A DNA stretch of 64,000 bases from Epiperipatus broadwayi (lineage: Eukaryota; Onychophora; Udeonychophora; Euonychophora; Peripatidae): NCBI GenBank assembly GCA_028023455.1, contig JAQFVV010012394.1:23454900-23518899 (forward strand). Reading direction: 5' to 3'. Below are positions 1 through 11,641 of the stretch, one piece after another. The notes below the pieces were generated by a model that saw nothing but the letters and a program-made list of their open reading frames with translations, made no database searches and was not told the origin of the DNA. The position numbers were made by a program, and so were the translations under genes. How positions within the stretch are numbered: position 1 is the stretch's first letter; the number at the start of each line of letters is the position of its first letter.

Positions 1-158
1 CATTCGTGGAGCCACAATTCACACATGAAACCTGATAAGAATATGGTAATTGGTCACTTCTTTTTTCATAATGAAAATATCAATTCATATAAAATATAAA
101 AAACAACATAAAGATAATATAATTTCTATTTTAATATATCATGCAAATCAATAAAAAA

Positions 159-425
159 ATATGTGATAATATGTTGGACTCTTTCCATCATCTATCAGTA
201 AATGTTGAATGTATAGAAACTTTTAAACTTTATTTAAACTTTTCAAATACGAACAACTTGTTAGTAATAGCATACAAATAGACAACACAGGTTAGTAATG
301 TCTATTTGTGAGTTATTACTAACAAGTTCTTTGTATTTAAAAAGTTTAAATAAAGCTTAACATTTTCTATATATTCAACATTTATTGATAGATGATGGAA
401 ATAATCCAAACACATTATCATATCT
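159..425. repeat. Fold-back (palindromic) MITE-like repeat
   Basis: Two long arms (about 159-287 and 299-425) are imperfect reverse complements around a spacer of about 11 bp. The outer parts read TTCCATCATCTATC on the left and GATAGATGATGGAA on the right. No protein is encoded. A partial relative of one arm lies at 50635-50760, so this is a dispersed family and not a local accident. I could not identify a clean target duplication. The superfamily is unknown. Confidence 0.7.
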
Positions 426-1849
426 AATATACCATCATCATAAATCATCAGATAAGTAATAAACATAAATATATTTGAAAAGGTGATTAAGCATTATAAC
501 TTATTGGCAACTTCATGTTTTAAAAGTGTCACAAATGTAATTTAGAAAATATAATATTTGATACACTTTTTGCCATCATAATATTCATTTTTTTCAATTT
601 ATGGAATTGTATTTCCAGAATGTTTTTTTTTTTTTGATAACACTTAATGGAAATAATTTTTTTCCGCCATTTCTATTGGCCCTCATTAATAATTTATTTT
701 TTTCCTGAATGCATTTTAATCATTTTTTTGCTTCTAAACCTATTAACTTCAGGTTTGTTGTCTAAATATCATTTTCATTTTTTATAATCATTATATATTT
801 TTTATGTTGTGTCGGGTTTTTTTTACAAACAAATTATTTTTACTATGAAAAAAATAAATAAAATGCACATATATATTCATTACAGAAAACAATAAAATGG
901 ATACTTTAAAATCATGTTTTCTTTATTAAAAATTCGTAAACATTATATTATTTCCATATTTTCCCCTCAATATATTATTTTAAAAGAACTGACATTATTT
1001 CCATTATAAAAAAAATAAAAGTAACCAATTAGCATTTTTCTTGTGTGATGAATGGACAGTATGTACATAAGATCGGCACACAATAAAAATATTAGGAAAA
1101 TTAAAATTTATAAAATTTTGTTCTTCTCATTGCCTATTAGATACATAAAAACTATAAAACAAAAAACAAATAAATATATTGTAACAGAATAGAGTGATAA
1201 AAAGATGGTGTGATGGCTAAACATAAAATCTCAAATTTACAAAGAAGTATAATATTTAAAGTAGATATTATTAAAAAAACGTTAAAGATATTAAGCAATA
1301 TTAAAGTAATATTTAACATCCAAAATATATAATTAATTTTATATATTTGAAAGAGAGCATGAGATCTAAAAATCTCTGTGAGACCAGCCAGCTAACTCAG
1401 ATAAGCAATTATAAATATAATTATAAATCAACCAGCATTATAAAAAGTAAATAATTACTAGAATGAACCATTTATCACCATGAATGATCAATAATCAAAA
1501 TACAGTAGAATAAAATCAACAGTCCATCTTGTGACTGCATTGAAAGTGGGTCTCCTGTAGACCAGGCTAACTATTGAGTCTTTTCCAGGTTGGGCAATAT
1601 ATTTATACATAATTAATTTGAATGCACCAACTAAGTGCTCATCCATCAGAATACATAAGAATCAAAAATCAATAATGCTGGAATATTAAAATATGCTGAT
1701 CATCATCAATGCTCTGGTTACTTGGTACCATTAATTACTGGCCAACTATAAACTTAATTTGGTTGTTTTACAATAGCGTGTTGAAACCACTGGAGGGCAG
1801 GCATGGTTTGTAAACAAAGATAAATATAATGTTGCCAGGGCCGAGTTTC
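426..1849. other. AT-rich intergenic DNA, nothing recognised
   Basis: Short poly-A, poly-T and AT runs dominate and I see no conserved coding stretch on either strand. Around 1500-1800 there are slightly GC-richer phrases (for example near 1540 and 1775) that may be old repeat remnants, but I cannot assign them. Confidence 0.5.
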
Positions 1850-2640
1850 TTTTCTTTTTTTTTTTTTTGGTTGGCATTGGTTTTTTGATTTTTTTTTGTT
1901 TATCACATTTATAAAAGTAATATCAAATCAAATTTTTTGTTTAAACACGACCAAAACAAAAAAAAACAAAAATAAACAAATGCATAAACAAAAAAATTAC
2001 AAATAAATGAATTTACAAAAAAAAAGTACTTCATTTTTTTGGCTTTTGATTCTTTTTTTTTATTATTTATATTTTCAAAGGGGACGGGTTTTTTTTTTTT
2101 TTTTTACCGTCTACGTATTTTTTTGTTGTTTTTTTTTTTATTGTTGTTGTTTATCACATTTAAAATAAAAGTATGGCGGCTATCAAATCTATTTTGGCTA
2201 CCCCAAACAACAACAACAAAAAAACCTAAAACAAAACCAAAAAAAAAAAAAACGGATCGGTTTTAACCAATGATTTTTAAAAAGTAGTTAACCGATTTTT
2301 TGTTTGTTTTGATTTAATTCTCATTAAACCCTTTTCTATTTTCGGTTCGGTATTCTACAACAAACAAAAAATCAGCCGATTCAACTACTTCTTCTTCTTT
2401 CTTTTTTTCGGTTTGTTTTGTTTTTATTTTGATAAATAAATCTATTATCCGTTTAATGGTAACATTTACAAGCCAAAGTCCAACTTTGGGAGAGGGGGAA
2501 AGGGCAGGGTTTTTGCAATTGCTAACGGAACGGAACGCCAACAACTCAAAGATTGACCAAGTTTTGACGGTAATTCCCCCTCAAAAAACATCAATCTATA
2601 CAGCAATTAAAAAAAACTTTTTGGGCTGTTCAGGCAAAAA
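1850..2640. repeat. Low-complexity poly-T / CAA-rich tract
   Basis: Long T runs and A/C-rich runs alternate. A loosely repeated phrase TTTATCACATTTA-AAAGTA occurs near 1890-1925 and again near 2150-2175, so part of the tract looks like an imperfect direct duplication. Apparent ORFs here are Phe/Leu/Lys homopolymer translations and are not genes. Confidence 0.6.
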
Positions 2641-3310
2641 AAAAAAAAACACACACAGCAGGCCTGCAGCTTCAAGGGGTTTTGTTTGATAAACCACCGC
2701 CGGTTCCAGCAGTCAGAGAAGAATCCTTGTTCTTTCTTTGATATTCGGCAAAATAAGTTGTCCTATTTTTTGCAGCTATTCGATTAATCAGCTCGCAGTT
2801 GTTGTCGCACGAAACGTGACTTAGAGTGTGATTTGATGGGAAGCGCACTTTGAACTACATTGGCCCATTTTTTCAGCAGGAAATGGGGGCTAGGGAAGCA
2901 TGAGACTCTGCTGATAATTGTTAGTAGACCTTCCTAAAAGATGCGAGATAGAGGGGGAGGTGGTCTTAATGAATATTAAAATAGTTTCGATGATCGTAAT
3001 TCCAGCCACCCTCAGACAATACTGTAAACAAAAGTGAAATATGATCGCTAGTCCGAAATGCTTAGCCCGAATCTGAGCCGTAAGCTGCCACGATAGCTTC
3101 TGTGGCAAGATTGGCTAAATGTTCACATTTCTGTGCATTGGCATAAAAATAAACACAGTCAGCCAGTGCCCTCTCCTGTATCAACGGACTATTTCTAGGC
3201 TTACACGTTAGAATGTTTGATAGCGGTGGAGGCGGCCACCTAAACAGCATATTTCTGTGCATTAGCATAGAAATAATGCCCTCCGGTAGTTTCAACACGC
3301 TATTGTAAAA
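2641..3310. other. GC-richer, CpG-containing patch with an internal duplication
   Basis: Base composition rises clearly above the surroundings, and CpG dinucleotides appear in clusters (for example 2695-2710, 2800-2816 and 3215-3240). Near 3129 and again near 3250 the phrase ATTTCTGTGCATT-GCATA recurs at a spacing of about 122 bp, followed each time by a similar TGCCCTC phrase, so this is a two-unit minisatellite-like duplication. In translation the unit gives a repeated Tyr-Phe-Tyr-Ala-Asn-Ala-Gln-Lys on the minus strand, but no gene structure supports coding. It could be a promoter or CpG-island fragment of an unseen gene, or a foreign repeat. Confidence 0.35.
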
Positions 3311-4770
3311 CAACTCTTAATTTTTAATAAGACTAAACTAAAATAAAAAGTAGTGCATGGGCTTTGAATAATGTAGTCTTAGCACCAACCAGAATGCTAT
3401 CAATCATCATCATAATCATCATTATATGGATACCAATAAGAATTAATATATCAGCCATTATTGCACAAATCTACCAAAAGAACACAAGCTCATTACTGTT
3501 ATGTGACTAAGAAATGATGATTTAATACAATTTTAACAATTAAATTCAAATTTATTACTAACAATATAAAAAATGATATTAAGGTATATAGAATCCTTCT
3601 GATCTTGATTAACATACAATAATAAAAAAAATTATTATATTTATGATTTACAAAATTACTATGCAAAATTTGAATTACTATATTGATTTACAGCACTTCT
3701 TCATAGGTTTCCATAAATGCATATATATATCTGTACACAGACATGCATTTTATAATATGCAAGGAATACATTTCAATTGACATTCAATAATAAGAAAAAA
3801 TGATTAAATTTTACATATATGTTTTATTTTAATTTATTACAATAATAATATTATATTTTCCTAATTAATTCAATTTGGAAAACATACATAAACTTCACAC
3901 ATATACATGAGTATTAACAAAATATAGATATAATTTAAAATTAGTTATCAGTTATTGTTGTTTGTTTGTTTTTAAAATATCAGTTTGTAAGTTCTTGTTT
4001 TTTCTTTAAAAAAAGTATAGTTAATTTATGACAGGTACTTGTTGATTAATTATCAATGTTTTGAAAATGTCTTTTTTTCTTCTATAATCTAAAAGATTTT
4101 CTGGAAATCTCTTTTTTTTTTAAGTATAAATTTTTAAATATTCTCTCTATATATGTCGCATGATCATAGGTTGACTTTTAATTATAAGAGTTTTTTTTTT
4201 AATTTTAAAAATATAGATTTAAATGTTTTTTTTCCTTTGATAAACAATTTTAAACTAATATTTTATATATATCTATTAGTTATAACAATGACATTTTACT
4301 AAGGAAATTATTTAAAATTTTGTTATTATATATAACACTACTCACCACCGGCTATATAAGTTTATCTGTGCTTCTCTGTCTTTAGATATATCAGCATACA
4401 TATAATTATTTCTTCAGAAACTGATGGTTTTTCTTGATGGAGACCAGTCTAGGTAACTGTCAGCAGCAGAAAAATATAATTCAGGTAATTTTTGGCATGC
4501 CATGAATTTCCTTTTGTTTAGGGCTTGATGAGCTTAAGTCCAGCAAACTGTTTTCCAGAACACTTTTAAGACAATGAATTTCAACAAATAGAAGTGTGTC
4601 AGTTTCCTCCATATGAATTCAAACTCCATTATTGAACTGTAAAGCAGCTGCTTCCTCCTGTCTTGACTTCAGCTACATCTTCATGGGAGCTCTGTCCAAC
4701 TCTGCTCGCCATCTCTGCAGCTAGCTTTATTATGGAAACTCTCTGCTACAGTTACCAACAAATTGCAGAA
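3311..4770. other. AT-rich intergenic DNA, nothing recognised
   Basis: No ORF, repeat boundary or RNA gene is supportable. The last 350 bases (4400-4770) are less AT-rich and may be the decayed leader of the LINE that follows. Confidence 0.45.
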
Positions 4771-4816
4771 GAGAATAAAAGTTTTGGCATTGAGAGAATA
4801 AAAGTTTTGGCATTGA
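4771..4816. repeat. 23-bp direct tandem duplication
   Basis: The unit GAGAATAAAAGTTTTGGCAT plus TGA occurs twice head to tail (4771-4793 and 4794-4816) with no mismatch. It is a small slippage duplication just upstream of the RTE-type LINE remnant. Confidence 0.85.
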
Positions 4817-4926
4817 TAGAAAACTTATTTCTGCAATAAGAAAAAAATATGGAAGTATTACAAAATGAGAGATGTCATCATGAAATGTGTATAAGAGTTC
4901 TATCAAGAATTATGTAGTAATAAAGA

Positions 4927-5734
4927 ACAAGGAAAAGTACCTCCTTCAACTATTATATCTTCTGAATTGTCCAGGATTTTAAATAAAGAAATGAGACATG
5001 CAATTAGATTTATAAAGAAGGGAAAAGCTCCAGATAATGATGGAATTATAATCAATATCATAAACAAAGTAGGTGAAGAAATAGAAATTTTTTGGCAAAG
5101 TTATATACCAAATGACTAAATGATAATGATGCACCAGATGATTGAAAGAATGCAGTAATAATATTAATATTTTAAAAATGTGATAAAAATATTAGAAATT
5201 ATAGACATGTCAGCCTTTTATCAGTTATATATAAATACCAAGATAATTACAAGTTTTACGGACAACATTACATTTCAACCAACCAAAAGAACAAGCTGGA
5301 TTTAAAAGTGGTTTTAATACAGTAGATCATATCTAAGTATTGAGAGAAGTAATGAGTTGCTTTATGCTTTGGATTTGTAGATTATGGAAAAACATTTGAT
5401 TTTATATATGTTTCTTCAATGATTAAAGCTTTAGATTATCAAGGTATAGACCCAGGATATTGTCATATTCTGTAGAATATTTATAAAAATGCAACAATAA
5501 TAATTAAATTACTTGATACTAGAAAGATTAATGTTGAGAAGGGTGTACATCAGGGTAACTCTATATCTCCAAACCTTTTCACAGCAGTGCTGCTGCAAAG
5601 TAATTTGTGGATTAAAATGTGAAGCTAAAGGAATGAAAGTAGATGGCAGTTATTTAAGTCATTTAGATGTTGAATGTGATTTAGTTGATTTTGAAAATAA
5701 TGCTCAGAGCTTCAGGAAATGTCGCAAGAGTTAT
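4927..5734 (+). pseudogene. RTE/BovB-type LINE reverse transcriptase remnant, 5' half
   Basis: Conceptual translation across several frames gives the RTE-type RT order. First comes a GKAP-DNDGI block (about 5020), then an RNYRHVSLLS block (about 5200; family NYRPISLL). A QAGFKSG-type block follows near 5290, then an FVDYGKTFD block near 5380 (the family has an F-DY-KAFD motif with the first catalytic Asp). Last is KGVHQGNSISP near 5540, the template-gripping motif of RTE elements. Frameshifts and stops are frequent and no endonuclease domain is visible upstream, so the copy is 5'-truncated and dead. Its reading is interrupted at about 5735 by a Penelope-like insertion and resumes at 6596. Confidence 0.8.
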
Positions 5735-5747
5735 CAGGTGAAAGTAA
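5735..5747 (+). repeat. 13-bp target-site duplication, left copy
   Basis: CAGGTGAAAGTAA here and CAGATGAAAGTAA at 6596-6608 differ at one base and flank the 848-bp insertion that splits the RTE LINE. Confidence 0.7.
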
Positions 5748-6595
5748 TTCTTAATTATTCGTTGACTGAGTTCTGATGAAAATATATAATTAACATAAAC
5801 TAATTAAATGCACTGATCCAGCTTCCAGAAAAACACTGTCAGAATCATAGCACTAAATAAAGTTATGCAGCACTGGTATGATAATATAATTGATGTGTTG
5901 TAATATGCTAATAAGGCAATTAGATATTCCATTTTTTGGACAATGGAACACATGAATCCTTTTTATTGGAATGTGAATCCTTTGCAATAGTTAATATTTC
6001 TTTGTATTTTTTTTTCTTATGATTCCTTTCAGAGCAAATTGTTCTAACATTAGACGGAGAAAATGTGTGGCCCATAACACATTCATGATCAAAAAAGATT
6101 GATATGTCTTATGTCTTTTGTTTTGCTCTATTGTACAAATATGCATGTTGGAAAATTTCATGGATATATTTGCATGAGATTCACCATAATACACAGAGCT
6201 TCATGAAGGATTAGTACATAAAATTTTATAAATCACATGAGCATGCTCTAATGTTATCTTGTATTTAGCATTGTTCAACATATTATTAAGAGGAAGTGGT
6301 GATCTAAAGCTTACGTTGTATATGGGAAATTGCAAAGGATCCATATTCCATTATAAAAAGGATTCAGGTGTTACATTGTTAACTTTTAACTTATATTGTA
6401 CCTCATTTACATGATGTCAATTATACCTGTACTGCATATCTTTACTCAGCACTATAATTCTGGCAGTGTTTTGCTGAAAACTGGCTCGGTGCACTTAATT
6501 AGTTTATGTTAATTATACCTTTTCATCAAAACTCAAAGTTAACAAGTACTTGAGAATTACAGTTTTATGATAAGAGTTAATACTTTGAGATGTAA
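5748..6595. mobile_element. Penelope-like element fragment with inverted arms, nested in an RTE LINE
   Basis: The insert separates two parts of one RT reading frame and is bracketed by a 13-bp near-identical duplication. Its ends are reverse complements of each other over about 200 bp: both inward readings share TATAATTAACATAAACTAAT and then AAACACTG-CAGAAT-ATAG. The centre encodes, on the minus strand, a decayed GIY-YIG endonuclease like the one in the insertion at 29339-30142. PLEs are known to carry GIY-YIG endonucleases and to integrate with inverted or tandem terminal copies. No PLE reverse transcriptase is present, so this copy is internally incomplete. Confidence 0.7.
5960..6215 (-). 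pseudogene. GIY-YIG endonuclease remnant of a Penelope-like element
   Basis: On the minus strand a stretch beginning VYYGESHANI (6203 downwards) fits the C-terminal half of a GIY-YIG motif block (Y-GET---L--R in better copies). After a frameshift, a DHECVMGHTFSPSNVRTICS segment follows. It aligns residue by residue with NHQATTGHVFKPSSAQIICT in the copy at 29.8 kb. The histidine-glycine-histidine pattern and the Lys-rich stretch after it are typical of PLE endonucleases, which nick target DNA during PLE retrotransposition. Frameshifts make it non-functional. Confidence 0.65.
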
Positions 6596-7258
6596 CAGAT
6601 GAAAGTAAGAAAGTAGGACTAAAGGTAAACATTAAAAAAACTAAAGTAATGTTCAATGGATTTTTCTCAAAAGATGAAAATACTGATAAAGACGAATTAA
6701 AAGTTAACAACAAATATCTTGGTCAGATTATTACTACTGATGGAAACATAATGGATGAAAATAATCATAGAATTAAACTTGGTTGGATTGCTTTTGGTAA
6801 AAATAACAATATTAAAAGAAAATATGCCTATGTGTTTGAAAAGGAAGGTTTTTAATATCAGTTCTTTCTTACTTATTGATCTACAGAAGAGCAAATAGAG
6901 ACTTCAGATCACTCAAAGAAGTATGGAGAAATACATGTTTGGAATAACGAGAAGAAATCGAAAACAAAATCCATGGGTAAGAGAAACAAACAGATATTAC
7001 TGATACATCATTGAAAGAATTAAGAAACTGAAGTGAAGTTGGTATTAACATATTGCTAAAAGAGATAATAATAGAATAACAGTTAAAATTTTAAACTGGA
7101 TTCTAAGAGAATGTAAAATACTTAGAATCAGACCACATGTGAGATGGATGGATGAAATAGAAAAGTGTGCAGGAGTAATGTGGAGAAGAAAGACTAGAGA
7201 TGTGAAAAGATGGGGTGAACTTAAAAAGAGTATCCTGCAGTGGATTGATATTGGCTGA
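6596..7258 (+). pseudogene. RTE/BovB-type LINE remnant, 3' half
   Basis: The RT reading resumes at VGLKVNIKKTKVMFNG (about 6610), followed by KYLGQIITTDGNIMDE (6706-6760) and IKLGWIAFGK, the highly recognisable 3' RT region of RTE/BovB elements. After several frameshifts a C-terminal phrase RVRWMDEIEKCAG-type sequence appears near 7140-7180. Together with 4927-5734 it forms one decayed element of roughly 1.5 kb without the insertion. It ends shortly before the opposing CR1 tail at about 7311. Confidence 0.8.
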
Positions 7259-7352
7259 CTATTGAGGAAAGGAAAACAATTGCTAGATATCCATTCTTCA
7301 CAACAGTTTACATGTGATGTGATATGACTTACTCTTTTATTGAAGTCAGGAA

Positions 7353-7550
7353 TCACTCAGCCAATATATCCAAGAAAAACCTGTTAGCCACTTTCCCTTC
7401 CATTACCAATCCTAAGTTTTTCCCATATTCTGCTCTATCCCATTCCCACAACATCATATTTGTCCACTCCATGGCCTTTGTATGTAGATCCTCCTTAATT
7501 CTTTTCCCAACCCCAGCATAATGACCAATAACCACTTTCTGTATAATCAC
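7353..7550 (-). pseudogene. CR1-type LINE ORF2 C-terminal segment
   Basis: The translation contains VIIQKVVIGHYAGVGKRIKE and then KAMEWTNMMLWEWDRAEYGK. It matches the C-terminal end of the plus-strand copy (17340-17508) and the 3' fragment at 28340-28540. The tail downstream ends in short ATCACA-like repeats, as in the other copies. It is one surviving open block of a dead element. Confidence 0.75.
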
Positions 7551-8277
7551 TTGGTCTATATTTATTCTCTCACAACTTTATGCTTGTAAGCATTTAAACC
7601 CTATTAGCAAATGATTAATATTTTCTATACCTTCCTTACTTAACCTGCAGACTAAATCACCCACATTTCTCCATTTATGTGTATTTTCCCTTGTTGCTAG
7701 GGATACTGTTCAGGCCTTAAATAGTAAACTACTATCCCTGCTAATACCATAAATTAACTCACATCCATTCAATATTCTGTTTACTGTTATATATATTTAA
7801 GCTCTTTTTACTCTCCATACTAGTTCTCCATCTCTCCAGATTCCTATTTTTTTATTAATACATCTACTCTTCTATCCAGTCTTTGTGACAATAACACTCA
7901 AAGATCATCCTAAGACAATCATCTTATCCTTTGCACAAGTATATTAATGTAAAGATTTTATTTAAATCTTCTGCATTATGTACTATCTTTCTCACTCATC
8001 TTGTTGCCTGCCCTTTAGTTGTAACCCAATTAAATACTATTTTGGTTATTCCCTTATTATTCATAAATTGCAACCTACCAAACATTTTCATTTTATTTTT
8101 TTGCATCTCTCATATAAAAACATTGACTATTCCATTTTTCCTTGAATTGCCTCCTTTGCCATCCATACTTCTGCTTCAAATACAGGTCTTCTTACTTCTC
8201 TTTGTATTTTTTAAAGTAATCTAACACCCCTTTGCTAACACATAACACATCATTACCATAGTTTAACTCTTACTGCC

Positions 8278-8775
8278 ACTCCCTTCCATACAATTCTTCT
8301 ACATCATATTTATTATATAAAACACTGCTAATTTCTTTAGCAGTTTCTTTTTTTTTTCTTTGCTTCATTTATCAATTCCCCCCCCCCCATTCTTCCAAAC
8401 ATTTCCTCTGATTACTTAAGATACTTTCCAAATAGTTGTACCTACTAACCACACTTTATATCCCCAAGAAAAATTCTTTCTTTTGTTTCCCCCCAGCATT
8501 TATCATCATTATTTTTGATTTTACTTCCACTCCCTTCCATACAATTCTTCTACATTATATTTATTATATAAAACACTGCTAATTTCTTTAGCAGTTTCTT
8601 TTTTTTTCTTTGCTTCATTTATCAATCCCCCCCCCCTTCTTCCAAACATTTCCTCTGATTACTTAAGATACTTTCCAAATAGTTGTACCTACTAACCACA
8701 CTTTATATCCCCCAAGAAAAATTCTTTCTTTTGTTTTCCCCCAGCATTTATCATCATTATTTTTGATTTTACTTC
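8278..8775. repeat. About 250-bp direct tandem duplication inside the minus-strand CR1 copy
   Basis: 8278-8528 (251 bp) and 8529-8775 (247 bp) are nearly identical copies. They start ACTCCCTTCCATACAATTC and end TTTTTGATTTTACTTC. The copies differ mainly in homopolymer lengths (C runs near 8382 and 8626, T runs near 8348 and 8600) and a few point changes, so the duplication is much younger than the LINE. Confidence 0.9.
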
Positions 8776-8801
8776 ACTAAATTTGATCGCCATCTCTTTA
8801 T

Positions 8802-9029
8802 CTATTCTGCACGAATTTTTAGCACAACTTCCATATCTTCCCTACTTTCTATGCATAAGAAAATATCATCAGCAAATAAAAGACCTGATAAGGTATACAT
8901 TTCCTTACCATTTACTCTCTCTAATCTTTCTATTGCCCTTGTCATTTCTCTCGAATATAGCAAAAACAAAATAGGTGACATCGGGTATACTTGACTTAGT
9001 CGCACTTGCAATCTTTTAATAAGATCCAC
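8802..9029 (-). pseudogene. CR1-type reverse transcriptase core fragment (FADD box)
   Basis: The fragment shows the QVYPMSPILF segment, where the family has QGCPMSP, so the Gly-Cys pair is replaced here. The SREMTRAIERL helix and LLFADDIFLC follow. FADD carries the two catalytic aspartates of the palm. The sequence is close to the plus-strand copy at 16100-16270. Surrounding frames are broken. Confidence 0.8.
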
Positions 9030-11475
9030 TAAAGTCCTATTATTTCCTAAATTTACTAAACTTAGCCATTATATGCCTTCTCTATATCTATAAAGACCAT
9101 ATATAATTTCCTACCTATATTCCTACTCATTTCTACAAGTTGTGTGGCTACAAATAAACTATCTCCTATATACATATCAATTCTAAAATGTCATTGTATT
9201 TCTTCTGCTATATTATTTTCTTCCATCCATTTTACATTTCCAGCCACCGCATATGCAAAAAGTTTATACAACACCAATGTTACTATTATTTGTCTATAAT
9301 TGTTTATTTTTCTATGGCCTTTACCCTTTCTTTTAAATAATAGCCTCACTTTTGTACTAGTTCAGCTAAAGCATGATAATAAATTTTAATTTTTCCCTAT
9401 TTCCCAAATTCATTACCATCTCTGCTGCCCATTCATCTAAACCTCTTGCCTCCCCATTTTTCAACTTCTTCTTTGCCTCATTTCAATTCATTTTCTGTAA
9501 AAATAATATTTCCATTACTATGTGTTTTTAGATCTAACATTTTTTTTATATCCATTACATATTTATTTAAGATTATCTCTAATTCTTCTCTAGAACTACA
9601 CTTTCTTCTCATCATTTAATAATACAATTTCTCTCTCCTCTACTTTTTTAATATATTTCCAAAAAAATTTTATTGTCATCTCTTCACTTTTATTAATATC
9701 TTCCAATAATTTATTGTTTAATGTCAATCTCTTTTTATAATTATCTATCTTAGTCAACTTGTTTTTATTTAAATAGTTTTTTCATTTAATATTAACATCT
9801 TCTCTGCTTTTTCTGTTTTAATAGCATATTTATATTCTCTGCATGCTTTTTTCTTCCTTTTCCACTTTTACTAATTCTCACTTTTCTATTACTTTTATTC
9901 TTTTGAATACTCTCACCTAAAACCCTATTTGCCTTTTTTTCTATCTCACTACACCAATTCTTACATTAATTCCCAACAACTCTTCCATAACTTCTACTTT
10001 TATTTTATATTCTTTTAAATTATTTTTATCATTCACTCTCCATCTAATCTTTCACTATCCTTTCTACTTTTATTATTTTCTATCACATTACTAACCTTTT
10101 CTATTATAAAAAAAAAATGTGATCATTATTACATAATCTCTCTTCATTATCAAAAACATTAATTTTACGTGCTTTATTCATTATCGCTTTATTTACTAAT
10201 ACATAATATATTGTGTGAAATATATTATTTCTAGACTATATGTATTATCCCTCATAAATATTTGATAAATTTTTAATGTTCAAATTCATTCTCTGACAAA
10301 TTTTTTTCAGAAGCTGCCCATTCTTGTTGTCCAAGTCATCAATTTTTTCAATATGCCCATTCATATATCCTATAACCATAATTTTGTTCCCCTTTATTTT
10401 GAAATTCTATATATTCTTAAAAGGCCTTCACACATGCTATTGTTCCACTTCATTATAGTTTGATTATCTCTAGTAGCCATATATAGTACAGCCACCATCC
10501 ACTCTTGTCTTTTTAACTCTATCTCAAACCACAAATGTTCTTGATACTTTAGTATTATTTTTGACATTATTCCTATAACACTACTCCTTCTTCTTTTCTA
10601 TCTATATCATGCCATACCAAATTTTATAATGTAGGTTATTCTCTTAGATGTTTTCACTACTGCTAATACCTCAAGTCCTTCATTTTTAACTGCTTTGTTT
10701 AATTCTAATCACTTTTCTGGTCTTCTACCACCTTGCATATTCAAATATCCATTTTTTACTTTTCTGCTCTTTTATAAATTCTTTTGACTCTTTCTTCTCT
10801 ATTATATTTGTAGTTAGTTTGTTTATCCTTAGTTTTACCGATTCAATATCCTCTCCACATCTACATCTAGATAAGCTAACCTTTGTTTACTTTTTATATC
10901 CCATCCATCCTTAATCTTTTTCTACCCCTCCCACCTTTATAAGTTTCCCCAAAATATAATATTTTTCATAAATCAAGTTCCCTAATGTTTCATTTCTTGT
11001 TTTGCTAAATGCAATCCATCTTTACTGTATAACTCCTTCTTATTAATAAAAAAAATCCCACATATCCACAAATAATGCTTCATTTCCTTGTTTTGCTAAA
11101 TCAATCCATTTTTATTGTATAACTCTGTCTTACTAATAAAAAAATTTCATAACATTATTTCTATCTGCATAGCTTTTCTAATCTCTCATTTGTAGATCAT
11201 GAACTATGTAATGTATACATATTGTCGAATCTTGGTAGTGCTCCAACTATTTATTCGTACTCTTCCTTTAACCTTATTCCAACTAGTAATTAATTCTTTG
11301 TACTAATGCATTAATTAGTCACTCTGATGACTCCAACAAATTATTTGTCCCGACCATAAAACACAAATCTCTCTATTTCCTTGTTTATTCACCTTATCAG
11401 TTACATCCATAATTCTAGATCAAGGCAAACATAATCAAGCAACTTTCCAAAGTTGTTTAAAAGATAGAGAAAGAC

Positions 11476-11489
11476 CTAAATCACAAATA
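11476..11489 (+). repeat. 14-bp target-site duplication, left copy
   Basis: CTAAATCACAAATA here is exactly repeated at 12322-12335 and brackets the 832-bp hammerhead-repeat insertion. Confidence 0.85.
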
Positions 11490-11599
11490 AACAGAGCAAA
11501 ACTCTCCATACAGTATTGCCACCTGTGCTAAACAGAGTAATCAATGGATGCCAGAAGGCTTGTGCATAAAATCCCTATCTAATGCCTACTCATCCAATA

Positions 11600-11641
11600 T
11601 CCCCAGACTAGTTTCTGGCTTGTGGCCTTCATCAGTGAGGA
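11600..11641 (-). ncRNA. Hammerhead ribozyme-like motif (intact core)
   Basis: On the minus strand the order is stem I strand TCCTCA, core CTGATGA, stem II GGC-CACAA-GCC, core GAAAC, two-nucleotide loop TA, cleavage triplet GTC, then stem I strand TGGGGA. Stem I closes with six pairs including one G-U. Stem III would be only two pairs (A-U and C-G), as in the minimal hammerheads described from Penelope-like elements and retrozymes. The pair next to the core in stem II is A-A instead of the usual G-C, which may lower activity. Cleavage would fall after GTC. No test of activity is possible here. Confidence 0.75.

Larger units (their letters stand above)
7311..11455 (-). mobile_element. CR1-type LINE, minus-strand copy, 5'-truncated and degenerate
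   Basis: Reading the minus strand from 11455 down, I find an esterase segment of ORF1 (about 11455-11180), an endonuclease/RT ORF2 full of stops and frameshifts, and a C-terminal segment. It ends at a CATCACAT-type tail at 7311-7330. Parts align at roughly 80 percent by eye to the plus-strand copy at 12.9-17.57 kb. Key RT residues are visible at 8802-9029: an SPILF phrase then LLFADDIFLC, the FADD catalytic box. The 5' end stops inside the ORF1 esterase, as expected of incomplete reverse transcription. Confidence 0.85.

Noticed and set aside
2039-2689. ORFs rich in Phe, Leu and Lys
   Set aside because: They are translations of homopolymer T and A runs.
3062-3313. An 83-residue protein with a repeated YFYANAQK
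   Set aside because: The repetition stems from a 122-bp DNA duplication; the second copy is in another frame and there is no gene context.
5771-5810. A hammerhead in the arms of the PLE fragment (CTGATGA followed later by AAACTAATT)
   Set aside because: The order resembles the motif, but GAAA is not preserved, no stem II pairs well, and the opposite arm reads TTGATGA.
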